Assembly (NCBI GenBank): GCA_021788565.1
Contig: JAJYKO010000074.1
Coordinates: 1 to 12,053 of the forward strand
DNA length: 12,053 nt
From: Chloroflexota bacterium
GTDB lineage: Bacteria > Chloroflexota > UBA6077
Direction of reading: 5' to 3'
In this document: one piece after another, positions 6,131 through 12,053 of the stretch
How the letters are laid out: every line of letters starts with the position of its first letter
Numbering within the stretch: the stretch's first letter is position 1
Position numbers and translations under genes: made by a program
Notes under the pieces: model-generated
Database searches by the model: none
What the model saw: only the letters and a program-made list of their open reading frames with translations
Told to the model about the DNA's origin: nothing

Positions 6131-7201
6131 TTGTTTGAACGTATTGAGGAGATGGAGAAGCGTTACGACGAGATAGAAGCTCTCCTGTCTCGGCCCGAGG
6201 TGGCTTCGGACCCCGAGCAGCTTCAAAAGTTAGGTCGCGAGCAGTCGAAGCTCCAGGAGCCGGTCGGCCTCTATCGCGAGTTCACGCAGGTCGAACGGCA
6301 GATTCGGGACGCGCGCCAGCTCCTGGATGAGTCGAGGAACGATCTAGATCTGCAGGCGCTGGCACGCGAAGAGCTGGAAGTGCTGGCAGGCCAGCGCGCC
6401 GCGCTGGAAGAGAAGCTTCTGGACATCCTGAGACCCAGGGACCCGAACGACGATCGGGACGTGATCGTAGAGATCCGCGCTGGGACCGGCGGCGAAGAGG
6501 CCGGCCTCTTCGCCGCGGACCTGTATCGAATGTACAGTAGGTACGCGGAGAGCCGGCGCTGGAAGATCGAAGTGCTCAATACCAACGAGACCGGCATAGG
6601 CGGGCTGAAGGAAGTGATCTTCGAGGTGGCCGGCAAGGGAGCATATAGCCGCCTGAAGTTCGAGAGCGGCGTGCACCGTGTGCAGCGCATTCCCGTCACA
6701 GAATCCGGTGGGCGGATACACACCTCGACGGCTACCGTGATAGTGATGCCGGTGGCCGACGAGGTCGAGGTCGAGATCAACGAGCAAGACCTACGAATCG
6801 ACGTCTATCGGTCCACGGGGCACGGCGGTCAGAGCGTCAACACCACGGACTCCGCGGTTCGCATAACTCACCTGCCCACGGGCCTCGTTGTTACCTGCCA
6901 GGACGAGAAGTCGCAGCTCAAGAACAAGATCAAGGCGATGTCGGTGCTGCGGGCAAGGTTGTACGCCATAGAGCAGGAGAAAGCTCAGGCCAGCGCGAGC
7001 GAAGCCCGAAGGGCCCAGGTGGGCATGGGCGAACGATCCGAGAAGATTCGTACCTACAACTTCCCGCAGGACCGGCTAACCGACCATCGGATCGGTCTGA
7101 CGGTACACAACCTTCCAGCCATAATGGAGGGTCAGATCGACGGGATCATCGACGCCCTCGCTGCAGCGGGAGTTGGGCAGGCTGAGGCAGTCCCTGCCTG
7201 A
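6131..7201 (+). CDS. prfA: Peptide chain release factor 1 (RF1)
   Basis: Recognises UAA and UAG stop codons in the ribosomal A site and triggers peptide release. The length of 356 residues is normal. The start is TTG 6131; an in-frame TGA (the hisS stop, 6122-6124) blocks any earlier start, and AGGGG at 6117-6121 lies 9 nt upstream. The codon-reading tripeptide Pro-Val-Thr at 188-190 (in [18 protein letters not shown]) is the PxT of RF1, whereas RF2 has SPF. The catalytic GGQ is at 232-234 in [20 protein letters not shown]; its glutamine is the residue methylated by PrmC, encoded next. The helical N-terminal domain (about 1-105) carries many charged residues, as expected. It is co-transcribed with hisS (6-nt gap); the gap of 118 nt to prmC is the largest within the cluster. 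Confidence 0.97.
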   Translation: MFERIEEMEKRYDEIEALLSRPEVASDPEQLQKLGREQSKLQEPVGLYREFTQVERQIRDARQLLDESRNDLDLQALAREELEVLAGQRAALEEKLLDILRPRDPNDDRDVIVEIRAGTGGEEAGLFAADLYRMYSRYAESRRWKIEVLNTNETGIGGLKEVIFEVAGKGAYSRLKFESGVHRVQRIPVTESGGRIHTSTATVIVMPVADEVEVEINEQDLRIDVYRSTGHGGQSVNTTDSAVRITHLPTGLVVTCQDEKSQLKNKIKAMSVLRARLYAIEQEKAQASASEARRAQVGMGERSEKIRTYNFPQDRLTDHRIGLTVHNLPAIMEGQIDGIIDALAAAGVGQAEAVPA

Positions 7202-7319
7202 CAACAGCCAGCGCATAGCGTCGCCCTCTCGACGGTAGCAAGTAGCGCTCCACGCGAGCGAGCGCCCCTTCAAGGCCTTCGGGGCTGGGAGCCGATCCCG
7301 TATAGTGCAATTCCAGATT
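7202..7319 (+). other. prfA-prmC gap with weak promoter-like site
   Basis: This 118-nt gap is long for the cluster. It contains a stem of GCGCTC (7245-7250) with GAGCGC (7260-7265), and a region around CCTTCGGGGC (7275-7284) that could form an imperfect hairpin with a TTCG loop. TATAGT (7301-7306) is -10-like and lies 13 nt before the prmC ATG, which would give a nearly leaderless transcript; I see no -35 partner. prmC also lacks a clear ribosome site, which would agree with that reading but does not prove it. Confidence 0.3.
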
Positions 7320-8210
7320 ATGGGCAAGCAAGATACGCAGAACGACTCCGGAGCCTCCGCGGGTAATCTGCTCGCGGAGGGCACGAAGACACTATCCGCG
7401 GCCGGGATCGAGGACGCGAGGTCGGAGGCGCGCCTTCTGCTTCAGGAGGTTCTCAACGTCTCCAGAGCCTGGCTAATGACTCACCCAGAGGCCGGCGTGT
7501 CTCCTCACCAGCGGAGCCGATACGACGCTCTCGTGCAGCGCCGGGCCCGTCACGAGCCGGCTGCTTACGTTACAGGGCACCGGGAATTTTACGGCCTCGA
7601 CCTCGAGGTGGGTCCGGCGGTACTGATACCCAGACCAGAGACGGAGATCCTGCTCGAGCACGCGATCGGAATCTGCGATCGGCTTTCCGCGGTGAAGGAT
7701 CGCGACCTGGAAGTCTCGGATCTGGGGACTGGATCCGGAGCGATAGCGATCGCCCTCGCCACTCGATGTCCCAGAGCTCACATCGTAGCTGTGGATGCCT
7801 CGCGTGAGGCACTCGAGATCGCCCGTCGCAACGCCGAGCGCCACGGCGCCGCGAGCCACATCGACTTCCGCCACGGTAACCTCCTGGAGGGGGTAGCAGA
7901 GCGGCTGGACTTGCTGGTTGCCAATCTCCCGTACATCCCCTCCGGTGAAGTGGATCAGTTGATGCCAGAGGTGGCCCGATACGAGCCCAGACTGGCGCTG
8001 GACGGCGGGCCAGATGGTACGCTTCTGATCCGGCGTGCCATGGCGCAGGCAAAAGACCAACTGGAACCGCCAGCAGCCCTGCTGTTCGAGATCGGGGACG
8101 GTCAGGGTGTCACCCTCTCACAATACGCTCGCGATCTCTACCCGGGCGCCGACGTCCGCGTGATCCGAGACTACGCCAATCTGGAGAGGGTACTCTCGAT
8201 ACAGCTATGA
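7320..8210 (+). CDS. prmC: Release factor glutamine N5-methyltransferase
   Basis: SAM-dependent enzyme that methylates the glutamine of the GGQ motif in release factors 1 and 2, raising termination efficiency. ATG 7320 gives 296 residues; an in-frame GTG at 7305 is an alternative, and neither has a strong ribosome site. The N-terminal helical domain (about 15-85) includes ARSEARLLLQEVL and the PAAYVTGHREFYG segment (80-92), followed by VLIPRPETEILLE (101-113), all diagnostic of PrmC. The SAM-binding motif I is SDLGTGSGAIAIALA (133-147), and the acidic motif II is AVDASREALEIA (157-168). The active-site NPPY motif appears as NLPY (202-205), a variant I recall from some other members. It sits directly after prfA, its substrate's gene. 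Its stop at 8210 lies 13 nt before tsaC, so the two are probably co-transcribed. Confidence 0.95.
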   Translation: MGKQDTQNDSGASAGNLLAEGTKTLSAAGIEDARSEARLLLQEVLNVSRAWLMTHPEAGVSPHQRSRYDALVQRRARHEPAAYVTGHREFYGLDLEVGPAVLIPRPETEILLEHAIGICDRLSAVKDRDLEVSDLGTGSGAIAIALATRCPRAHIVAVDASREALEIARRNAERHGAASHIDFRHGNLLEGVAERLDLLVANLPYIPSGEVDQLMPEVARYEPRLALDGGPDGTLLIRRAMAQAKDQLEPPAALLFEIGDGQGVTLSQYARDLYPGADVRVIRDYANLERVLSIQL

Positions 8211-8223
8211 TGAGGAGGCTTCA

Positions 8224-8892
8224 ATGGATAGAAAGACCCGCGCTGAGATCGCACGGTGGCCCTCGGACGCAGCCGGGCAGCACGCCCTAATCGAACGTGC
8301 CGCCGACCTCATCCGCTCGGGCGAAGCGATAGCCTTTCCTACCGACACCGTCTATGGCATCGCCGCCGATCCGGCCAACGTGGATGCGGTCAAGCGGCTA
8401 TACGCCATCAAAGAGCGGCCGCCGCACAAGGCAATAGCCCTCCTCCTCGCCGAATTTGTTCAACTCGCGACCATCACCGACCCGAGCACGCCAGGTCTCG
8501 AGACGCTCTACCGCGCGTACTGGCCAGGAGCCCTCACCATCGTGGTGACCGCCAGGCCAGACTCCGATATCGAAACCGGCCAGCCGTTCGACACAGTCGG
8601 CCTCAGAATGCCCGATCACGTGATCCCGCTGGCACTGATTGAGGCCGTGGGCCGCCCACTCGCCACGACGAGCGCCAACCTCTCGGGTTCGCGGAGCGCC
8701 GTAACTGCCGACGAAGTGAATCGCCAGATTGGCGACCGCATAGCTCTCATTATCGACGGTGGCACCTGTCCGATCGGGCGCGACTCGACGGTGGTGGACA
8801 TCACCACGAACCCTCCGACCGTGCGCCGCATAGGCGCGGTCCCTGAAACGGAAATTGCACAACTCCTGGGCCCCATCGACATCCAGAGTTAG
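8224..8892 (+). CDS. tsaC: Threonylcarbamoyl-AMP synthase (TsaC/YrdC type)
   Basis: Makes L-threonylcarbamoyladenylate from threonine, bicarbonate and ATP, the first step toward t6A at position 37 of tRNAs that read ANN codons. ATG 8224 has GAGGAGG at 8212-8218, an excellent ribosome site. The 222 residues comprise a YrdC domain only (about 22-210); the C-terminal domain of the longer Sua5 form (about 340 residues) is absent. Seen motifs are AIAFPTDTVYGIAADP (35-50), the Lys63-x-Arg65 pair in AIKERPPHKAIALLL, WPGALTIVV (100-108), the Ser150-x-Asn152 pair in TTSANLSG, and RDSTVVDI (186-193). Together they match the KxR...SxN signature of the family. rpiB follows after 16 nt, the pairing known from Bacillus (ywlC, ywlF). 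No ywlE phosphatase gene lies between them here. Confidence 0.95.
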   Translation: MDRKTRAEIARWPSDAAGQHALIERAADLIRSGEAIAFPTDTVYGIAADPANVDAVKRLYAIKERPPHKAIALLLAEFVQLATITDPSTPGLETLYRAYWPGALTIVVTARPDSDIETGQPFDTVGLRMPDHVIPLALIEAVGRPLATTSANLSGSRSAVTADEVNRQIGDRIALIIDGGTCPIGRDSTVVDITTNPPTVRRIGAVPETEIAQLLGPIDIQS

Positions 8893-8908
8893 AAAAGGAG
8901 ACCGGCTC

Positions 8909-9340
8909 TTGAAGATCGCCATCGGAAACGACCACGCTGGGGTGAACCTCAAGCGGGAGATCGTGGCACTGCTGAAGGACATGTCTATCGAAGTCGAGGA
9001 CTTCGGATGCTACGACACCGCATCGGTGGACTATCCGGATGTGGCACGGCCGGTTGCCGAGGCGGTCGCGAATGGAACGTTCGACAGGGGGATTCTCATC
9101 TGCGGCACCGGCATCGGCGTCAGCGTCACCGCAAACAAGGTGAGAGGGGTGCGGGCAGCCCTCTGCCACGATACCTTCAGCGCCCACTCCAGCCTGGAGC
9201 ACAACAACGCCAACGTCCTCTGCATGGGCGCGAGGGTCATCGGGGTTGGCGCAGCCCTCGAGGTGGTACGAACCTGGGTGAACGCGCGCTTCAGCGGCGA
9301 AGAGCGCCACGCCCGGCGAGTCGCGAAGATCGAGTCGTAG
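8909..9340 (+). CDS. rpiB: Ribose-5-phosphate isomerase B
   Basis: Interconverts ribose 5-phosphate and ribulose 5-phosphate in the pentose phosphate pathway (RpiB/LacAB family); it may also accept allose 6-phosphate. TTG 8909 gives 143 residues, the usual size. It is preceded by AAAAGGAG (8893-8900) at 8 nt and yields the canonical N-terminus MKIAIGNDHAG. The frame is open to an ATG at 8855, but that would overlap tsaC and add 18 residues foreign to the family. Visible active-site features are Asp8-His9, Cys65 in GILICGTGIGVSVTANK (catalytic base in the Cys-type enzymes), and His98 in SLEHNNANVLCMGARVIG. Having Cys rather than Glu at the base position places it with the E. coli type and not the mycobacterial type. 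It is the last gene of the plus-strand cluster, ending just before a 28-nt palindrome. Confidence 0.95.
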   Translation: MKIAIGNDHAGVNLKREIVALLKDMSIEVEDFGCYDTASVDYPDVARPVAEAVANGTFDRGILICGTGIGVSVTANKVRGVRAALCHDTFSAHSSLEHNNANVLCMGARVIGVGAALEVVRTWVNARFSGEERHARRVAKIES

Positions 9341-9347
9341 GAGTTTA

Positions 9348-9375
9348 GTAGGGGCGGTTCGCGAACCGCCCCTAC
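9348..9375. repeat. Perfect 28-nt palindrome between converging operons
   Basis: Two 14-nt arms, GTAGGGGCGGTTCG and its exact reverse complement, abut with no spacer. The palindrome starts 8 nt after the rpiB stop and ends 13 nt before the argD stop. In RNA it would fold into a GC-rich stem, losing a few central pairs to form the loop. No T-tract follows on either strand (AACGATAT on the plus side), so it is not a textbook terminator, though its position suits a shared one. Closely similar GTAGGGGCG...CGCCCCTAC strings recur between genes in several bacterial groups as I recall, so I call it a REP-like dispersed palindrome; that class is inference. Confidence 0.7.
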
Positions 9376-9388
9376 AACGATATGTCGA

Positions 9389-10561
9389 CTACAGGGCGCT
9401 CTCCAGGATGCTGAGCGCCTCGTCGATTTCGCCCTCCGTGATAGTGAGGGCGGGGAACAGCCTCAGGATCGTCGGCGAGACCGCGTTCAGCAGCAGGCCG
9501 CGCTCAAGGCAGCGGTTGAGAATGTCGGCAGTCTTCTCCTGGTTGAACTCGACGGCCACTAGTAGGCCGCGGCCGCGGACGTCGGCGATGTCCGTTCTCC
9601 GCGACTTGAGCTCATCCAGGCCCTTCATCAAATGCGCGCCGACCTTCCCCGCGTGAGCAGGCAGATCGTGGTCCAGAATGTAGCGCATTACGGCCGTGCC
9701 GGCGGCGCAGGCAAGGGGATTACCGCCGAAAGTCGAGCCGTGATCGCCGGGATCGAACACGGCAAACTCTTCCTTGCACAGGAAGGCCCCAATCGGCACG
9801 CCACTTGCCAGACCTTTCGCCACCGTCATCACGTCCGGCTCGATACCAAACTGCTCGTAGGCCCACATGGTCCCGGTGCGCCCAACTCCGGTCTGGACCT
9901 CGTCGAGGATCAGCAACAACTTCTTCTCGTCGCACCAGCCGCGCAGATCCTGCATGAACTTGTCGCTGGGAATATTGACGCCACCCTCTCCCTGAATCGG
10001 TTCTATCATGACCGCGCAGGTCTTCTCGTTGGTCGCCTGCTTGATGGCGTCGATGTCGTTGTACGGCACGTTCAGAAAACCCGGAGGCAGTGGCACGAAG
10101 TCCTTCTGATACGCAGGCTTCCCCGTAGCGGCAACCATCGACAGGGTACGGCCGTGGAACGACTTCAGAGTGCTAATCACCTCGTAGGCGCCACCCAGCT
10201 TCACCTTGCCGTACTTCCTGGCCAGCTTGATCGCTCCCTCGTTGGCTTCGGCGCCGCTGTTCGCGAAGAAGACCCTGTCCAGCGCAGAGTTGTCAATGAG
10301 CAACTGAGCCAGTTCCAGCTGAGGAATCGTGTAATACTGGTTGGAGGTCTGGATCAATGTCCCGGCCTGCTTACAGACGGCGTCCACCACCGTAGGAGGG
10401 CAATGTCCGAGGCTGTCGACAGCCCAGCCCGCCACCAGATCCAGATACTGGCGCCCGGTGTCGTCCCACACTCGGCTGCCTTCGCCCTTCGTGATCACGA
10501 GGGGCACGCGCCGAAAGACTGGCATGTACAGCTTGCTTTCCAACTCCCGCCAGTCGGTCAT
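9389..10561 (-). CDS. argD: Acetylornithine aminotransferase
   Basis: PLP enzyme that transfers an amino group from glutamate to N-acetylglutamate semialdehyde, giving N-acetylornithine in arginine synthesis; some relatives also act in lysine synthesis. I choose ATG 10561 (390 residues) because GAGGTG lies 6 nt upstream; the GTG at 10570 overlaps that site. Motifs are NSGAEANEGAIKLARKY (101-117, cofactor phosphate binding), FHGRTLSM (135-142), Glu187 in MIEPIQGEGG, Asp220 in LILDEVQTGVGRTG, the PLP lysine Lys249 in VAKGLASGVPIGAF, and GSTFGGNPLA (275-284). These fit class III aminotransferases of the ArgD group, and the neighbours argB and argJ single out acetylornithine over ornithine or GABA substrates. 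It is the last gene of the minus-strand operon, 18 nt after the 45-codon gene, and converges with rpiB. Confidence 0.94.
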   Translation of the reverse strand: MTDWRELESKLYMPVFRRVPLVITKGEGSRVWDDTGRQYLDLVAGWAVDSLGHCPPTVVDAVCKQAGTLIQTSNQYYTIPQLELAQLLIDNSALDRVFFANSGAEANEGAIKLARKYGKVKLGGAYEVISTLKSFHGRTLSMVAATGKPAYQKDFVPLPPGFLNVPYNDIDAIKQATNEKTCAVMIEPIQGEGGVNIPSDKFMQDLRGWCDEKKLLLILDEVQTGVGRTGTMWAYEQFGIEPDVMTVAKGLASGVPIGAFLCKEEFAVFDPGDHGSTFGGNPLACAAGTAVMRYILDHDLPAHAGKVGAHLMKGLDELKSRRTDIADVRGRGLLVAVEFNQEKTADILNRCLERGLLLNAVSPTILRLFPALTITEGEIDEALSILESAL

Positions 10562-10579
10562 GCTGGTCACCTCACTTAT

Positions 10580-10717
10580 CTACTTCTTCCGCTTCTCGAG
10601 TTCGCGCTGCCGCTCCTCCGATCGGCGCACCTCATCCATGAAAACGGTGAGCGCGGCGATAAACCCGGCCAGCGCCGCCCTCTTCAGTGCGTTCATCACC
10701 ACAGGGGATACCGCCAT
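10580..10717 (-). CDS. Small protein of 45 residues in the arg operon
   Basis: ATG 10717 to TAG 10580 encodes MAVSPVVMNALKRAALAGFI, then AALTVFMDEVRRSEERQREL, then EKRKK. AGGGAGGTG lies 4 nt upstream, the strongest ribosome site on this strand. It starts 11 nt after argB stops and ends 18 nt before argD starts, so it fits the operon spacing exactly. Residues about 14-27 are hydrophobic (ALAGFIAALTVFM). The rest, from about 28, is a highly charged stretch rich in Glu, Arg and Lys, likely one helix. It could be a small membrane-associated protein or a regulatory peptide; I do not recognise a family and assign no function. The main alternative is an untranslated spacer, which the strong ribosome site and neat fit argue against. 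Confidence 0.65.
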   Translation of the reverse strand: MAVSPVVMNALKRAALAGFIAALTVFMDEVRRSEERQRELEKRKK

Positions 10718-10728
10718 TCCACACCTCC

Positions 10729-11565
10729 CTAAGAAGCCACAATCATCGTGCCGACGCCCGTATCGGTGAACAGCTCCCGAACCAGAGCGTGCGGCACCCT
10801 ACCGTCAATGATATGCGTTCTCTTTACCGTTGTCAGCGCCTTTACGCAAGCCCGCACCTTCGGAATCATACCTCCGGTCACGGCGCTCGACGATATTAGC
10901 TCCTCGGCCTCTGGCACCGTCAACTGCGCCCGAAGCTTACCGTCCTTATCCAGTATGCCGGGCACGTCGGTGAAGAAGATCAGCTTTTCGGCACTGAGTG
11001 CCGCCGCAAGCTCACCCGCCGCCGTATCTCCATTTATGTTGAGTAGCACCCCGCCTTCCCCAAAGCCGATCGGCGCGACGATCGGCAGGTAGCCTTGAGT
11101 CGTGAGCAGGTTCATGAACCTCAGGTCCACCTGGGTAATGTCCCCCACGTATCCCAGGCGAGGATCACGCTGGCTCGCCTGGAACAGCCCGGCGTCGGCG
11201 CCGCACAGCCCCACGGCCCGGATGCCCATGCCGTTCAGCCGAGCTACCAGTTCCGCGTTCACCTTTCCCCGCAGCACCATCGTGGCAATGTCCAGTGTCT
11301 CCTGGTCCGTGACGCGCAGCCCTTCGACGAACTGCGGCTTCTTGTCCACCCGGCGCATCCACTCGGAAATCTCGGGGCCGCCTCCGTGCACTACCACGAC
11401 GGTGATGCCCAGCCGGCTGAGGAGGGCCACATCCTGCAGCACCGTCTGATCCGAATCCATAGTACTACCGCCCATCTTCACGACGATAGTCTTATCTATG
11501 TAGCGGTTGATGTACGGGATGGCCTCCACCAACACGGCGGCGACCGAGTAATCCGGTTTCTCCAT
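10729..11565 (-). CDS. argB: Acetylglutamate kinase
   Basis: Phosphorylates N-acetylglutamate with ATP, the second step of the acetylated arginine pathway. ATG 11565 (278 residues) is preceded by GAGAGG at 7 nt and lies 10 nt after the argJ stop; ATG 11604 would overlap argJ and adds an uncharacteristic leader. Amino-acid kinase fold motifs are TIVVKMGGSTM (26-36, with Lys30 for phosphate), VVVHGGGPEI (57-66, substrate loop), EGLRVTD (81-87), ININGDTAAGELAAAL (175-190), the lysine-bearing TGGMIPKV (230-237, Lys236) and HIIDGRVPHALVRELFT (251-267). The N-terminal helix SVAAVLVEAIPYINRYIDK (7-25) resembles the one that links dimers into arginine-inhibited hexamers, as in Thermotoga and Pseudomonas, rather than the shorter E. 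coli enzyme; feedback inhibition by arginine is thus likely (inference). Confidence 0.96.
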   Translation of the reverse strand: MEKPDYSVAAVLVEAIPYINRYIDKTIVVKMGGSTMDSDQTVLQDVALLSRLGITVVVVHGGGPEISEWMRRVDKKPQFVEGLRVTDQETLDIATMVLRGKVNAELVARLNGMGIRAVGLCGADAGLFQASQRDPRLGYVGDITQVDLRFMNLLTTQGYLPIVAPIGFGEGGVLLNINGDTAAGELAAALSAEKLIFFTDVPGILDKDGKLRAQLTVPEAEELISSSAVTGGMIPKVRACVKALTTVKRTHIIDGRVPHALVRELFTDTGVGTMIVAS

Positions 11566-11575
11566 CAGGGGCCTC

Positions 11576-12053
11576 TCAGGTCGTGTACTTGCTGTTGATA
11601 ACAACGTACTCCTCAGTCAGATCGCACCCCCAAGCCGTCGCATGGCCATTCCCAAGGTTGAGATTCACTTCGATCTTCACCTCAGGCGCTTTGAGGGCGT
11701 TGCTGGCGGCAACAGCATCGAAAGGCAGCACTCGTCCGCCACGGAGCACAGGGAAGCCCGCGATAGCAATGTCCAGGTGCGATTCCTCCAGGTCGGCCCC
11801 GGAGTAGCCCGCGGCGCAGGCAATGCGCCCCCAGTTGGGATCGCACCCATACACAGCAGCCTTCAGCAGGTTCGAGGCGGCAACGGCGCGCGCCGCCAGC
11901 CGGGCGTCCCGCTCGCTCGCGGCACCATCCACGGCGACCTCGATCAGCTTCGTCGCGCCCTCCCCGTCTCCGGCAATGGCCTTCGCCATTCTTATGCAGA
12001 TCGCGGTGAGCGCCTGTTCGAATGCAACGGCACCGGGGGAGCCGCCGCTAATG
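11576..12053 (-). CDS. argJ: Ornithine acetyltransferase ArgJ (partial, C-terminal part)
   Basis: The frame enters from the right edge (about 158 codons visible) and stops at TGA 11578-11576, 10 nt before argB. ArgJ moves the acetyl group from N-acetylornithine to glutamate, recycling it; bifunctional forms also make N-acetylglutamate from acetyl-CoA. The visible part belongs to the beta chain: DGEGATK (about 11968-11948), AASNLLKAAVYGCDPNWGRI (11878-11822 region), AGYSG, and the conserved end AWGCDLTEEYVVINSKYTT. The self-cleaving Ala-Thr site and the nucleophilic threonine lie beyond the window, so catalytic competence and mono- or bifunctionality cannot be judged. ATG 11989 is internal, since the family pattern continues upstream of it (AVAFEQALTAICIRM). 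With argB and argD it implies a cyclic acetyl pathway. Confidence 0.95.
   Translation of the reverse strand, partial: ISGGSPGAVAFEQALTAICIRMAKAIAGDGEGATKLIEVAVDGAASERDARLAARAVAASNLLKAAVYGCDPNWGRIACAAGYSGADLEESHLDIAIAGFPVLRGGRVLPFDAVAASNALKAPEVKIEVNLNLGNGHATAWGCDLTEEYVVINSKYTT

Noticed and set aside
4793..6226. A 477-codon open frame on the minus strand opposite hisS
   Set aside because: It mirrors hisS codons in a GC-rich gene, has no recognisable domain and the plus strand carries every histidyl-tRNA synthetase motif.
7146..7384. Minus-strand frames across the prfA-prmC gap
   Set aside because: They are short, overlap coding sequence on both sides, and have no ribosome site or recognisable domain.
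8855..8908. Longer rpiB start at ATG 8855
   Set aside because: It would overlap tsaC and add 18 residues before the conserved N-terminus; TTG 8909 has a good ribosome site.
9632..10732. A 366-codon plus-strand frame opposite argD and the 45-codon gene
   Set aside because: No domain or ribosome site was seen, and the minus strand encodes a complete aminotransferase; this is a codon-composition shadow.
1..12053. Mobile element, prophage or defence system
   Set aside because: No transposase, integrase, terminal repeats, toxin-antitoxin pair or nuclease gene was found; gene content is housekeeping plus one envelope module.

Overview
The window comes from a GC-rich bacterium with tightly packed genes. 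Five of the eleven complete genes appear to start at GTG or TTG. The taxon cannot be fixed from the sequence. The secreted glycoside hydrolase has a front domain of a kind I associate from memory with Chloroflexota, and prfA-prmC-tsaC-rpiB is a gene order known from Gram-positive bacteria and relatives, so a Chloroflexota-like, probably metagenome-derived genome is my best guess (inference, moderate to low confidence).

Layout. (1) Positions 1-82 hold the end of a plus-strand membrane-anchored protein. It converges on a minus-strand secreted clan GH-A-type glycoside hydrolase (283-2094), and three consecutive hairpins lie between the two. (2) A divergent control region (2095-2334) separates the hydrolase from a plus-strand cell-envelope module: an ECF sigma factor, its zinc-finger membrane anti-sigma factor, and a membrane-anchored SIMPL (DUF541) protein (2335-4728). 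(3) A short intergenic region with a promoter and a leader hairpin precedes a translation-centred cluster, hisS-prfA-prmC-tsaC-rpiB (4865-9340): histidyl-tRNA synthetase, release factor 1, the methylase that modifies release factors, the enzyme that makes threonylcarbamoyl-AMP for tRNA t6A, and ribose-5-phosphate isomerase B. (4) A perfect 28-nt palindrome sits where this cluster meets a minus-strand arginine operon, read argJ (cut by the window edge), argB, a 45-codon unknown gene, argD (12053 down to 9389).

How the genes fit together. argJ, argB and argD supply three steps of the acetylated ornithine pathway. The sigma/anti-sigma pair is a standard transmembrane signalling switch whose signal is unknown. 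prfA and prmC encode a substrate and its modifying enzyme.

Most of the window is ordinary housekeeping sequence. I found no mobile element, CRISPR array, tRNA or rRNA, and no clearly new multi-gene system. The items most worth a second look are the 45-codon gene inside the arginine operon, the two-membrane-segment anti-sigma factor with a long Pro/Ala/Ser linker, the hairpin in the hisS leader, the 28-nt palindrome and the triple hairpin region.
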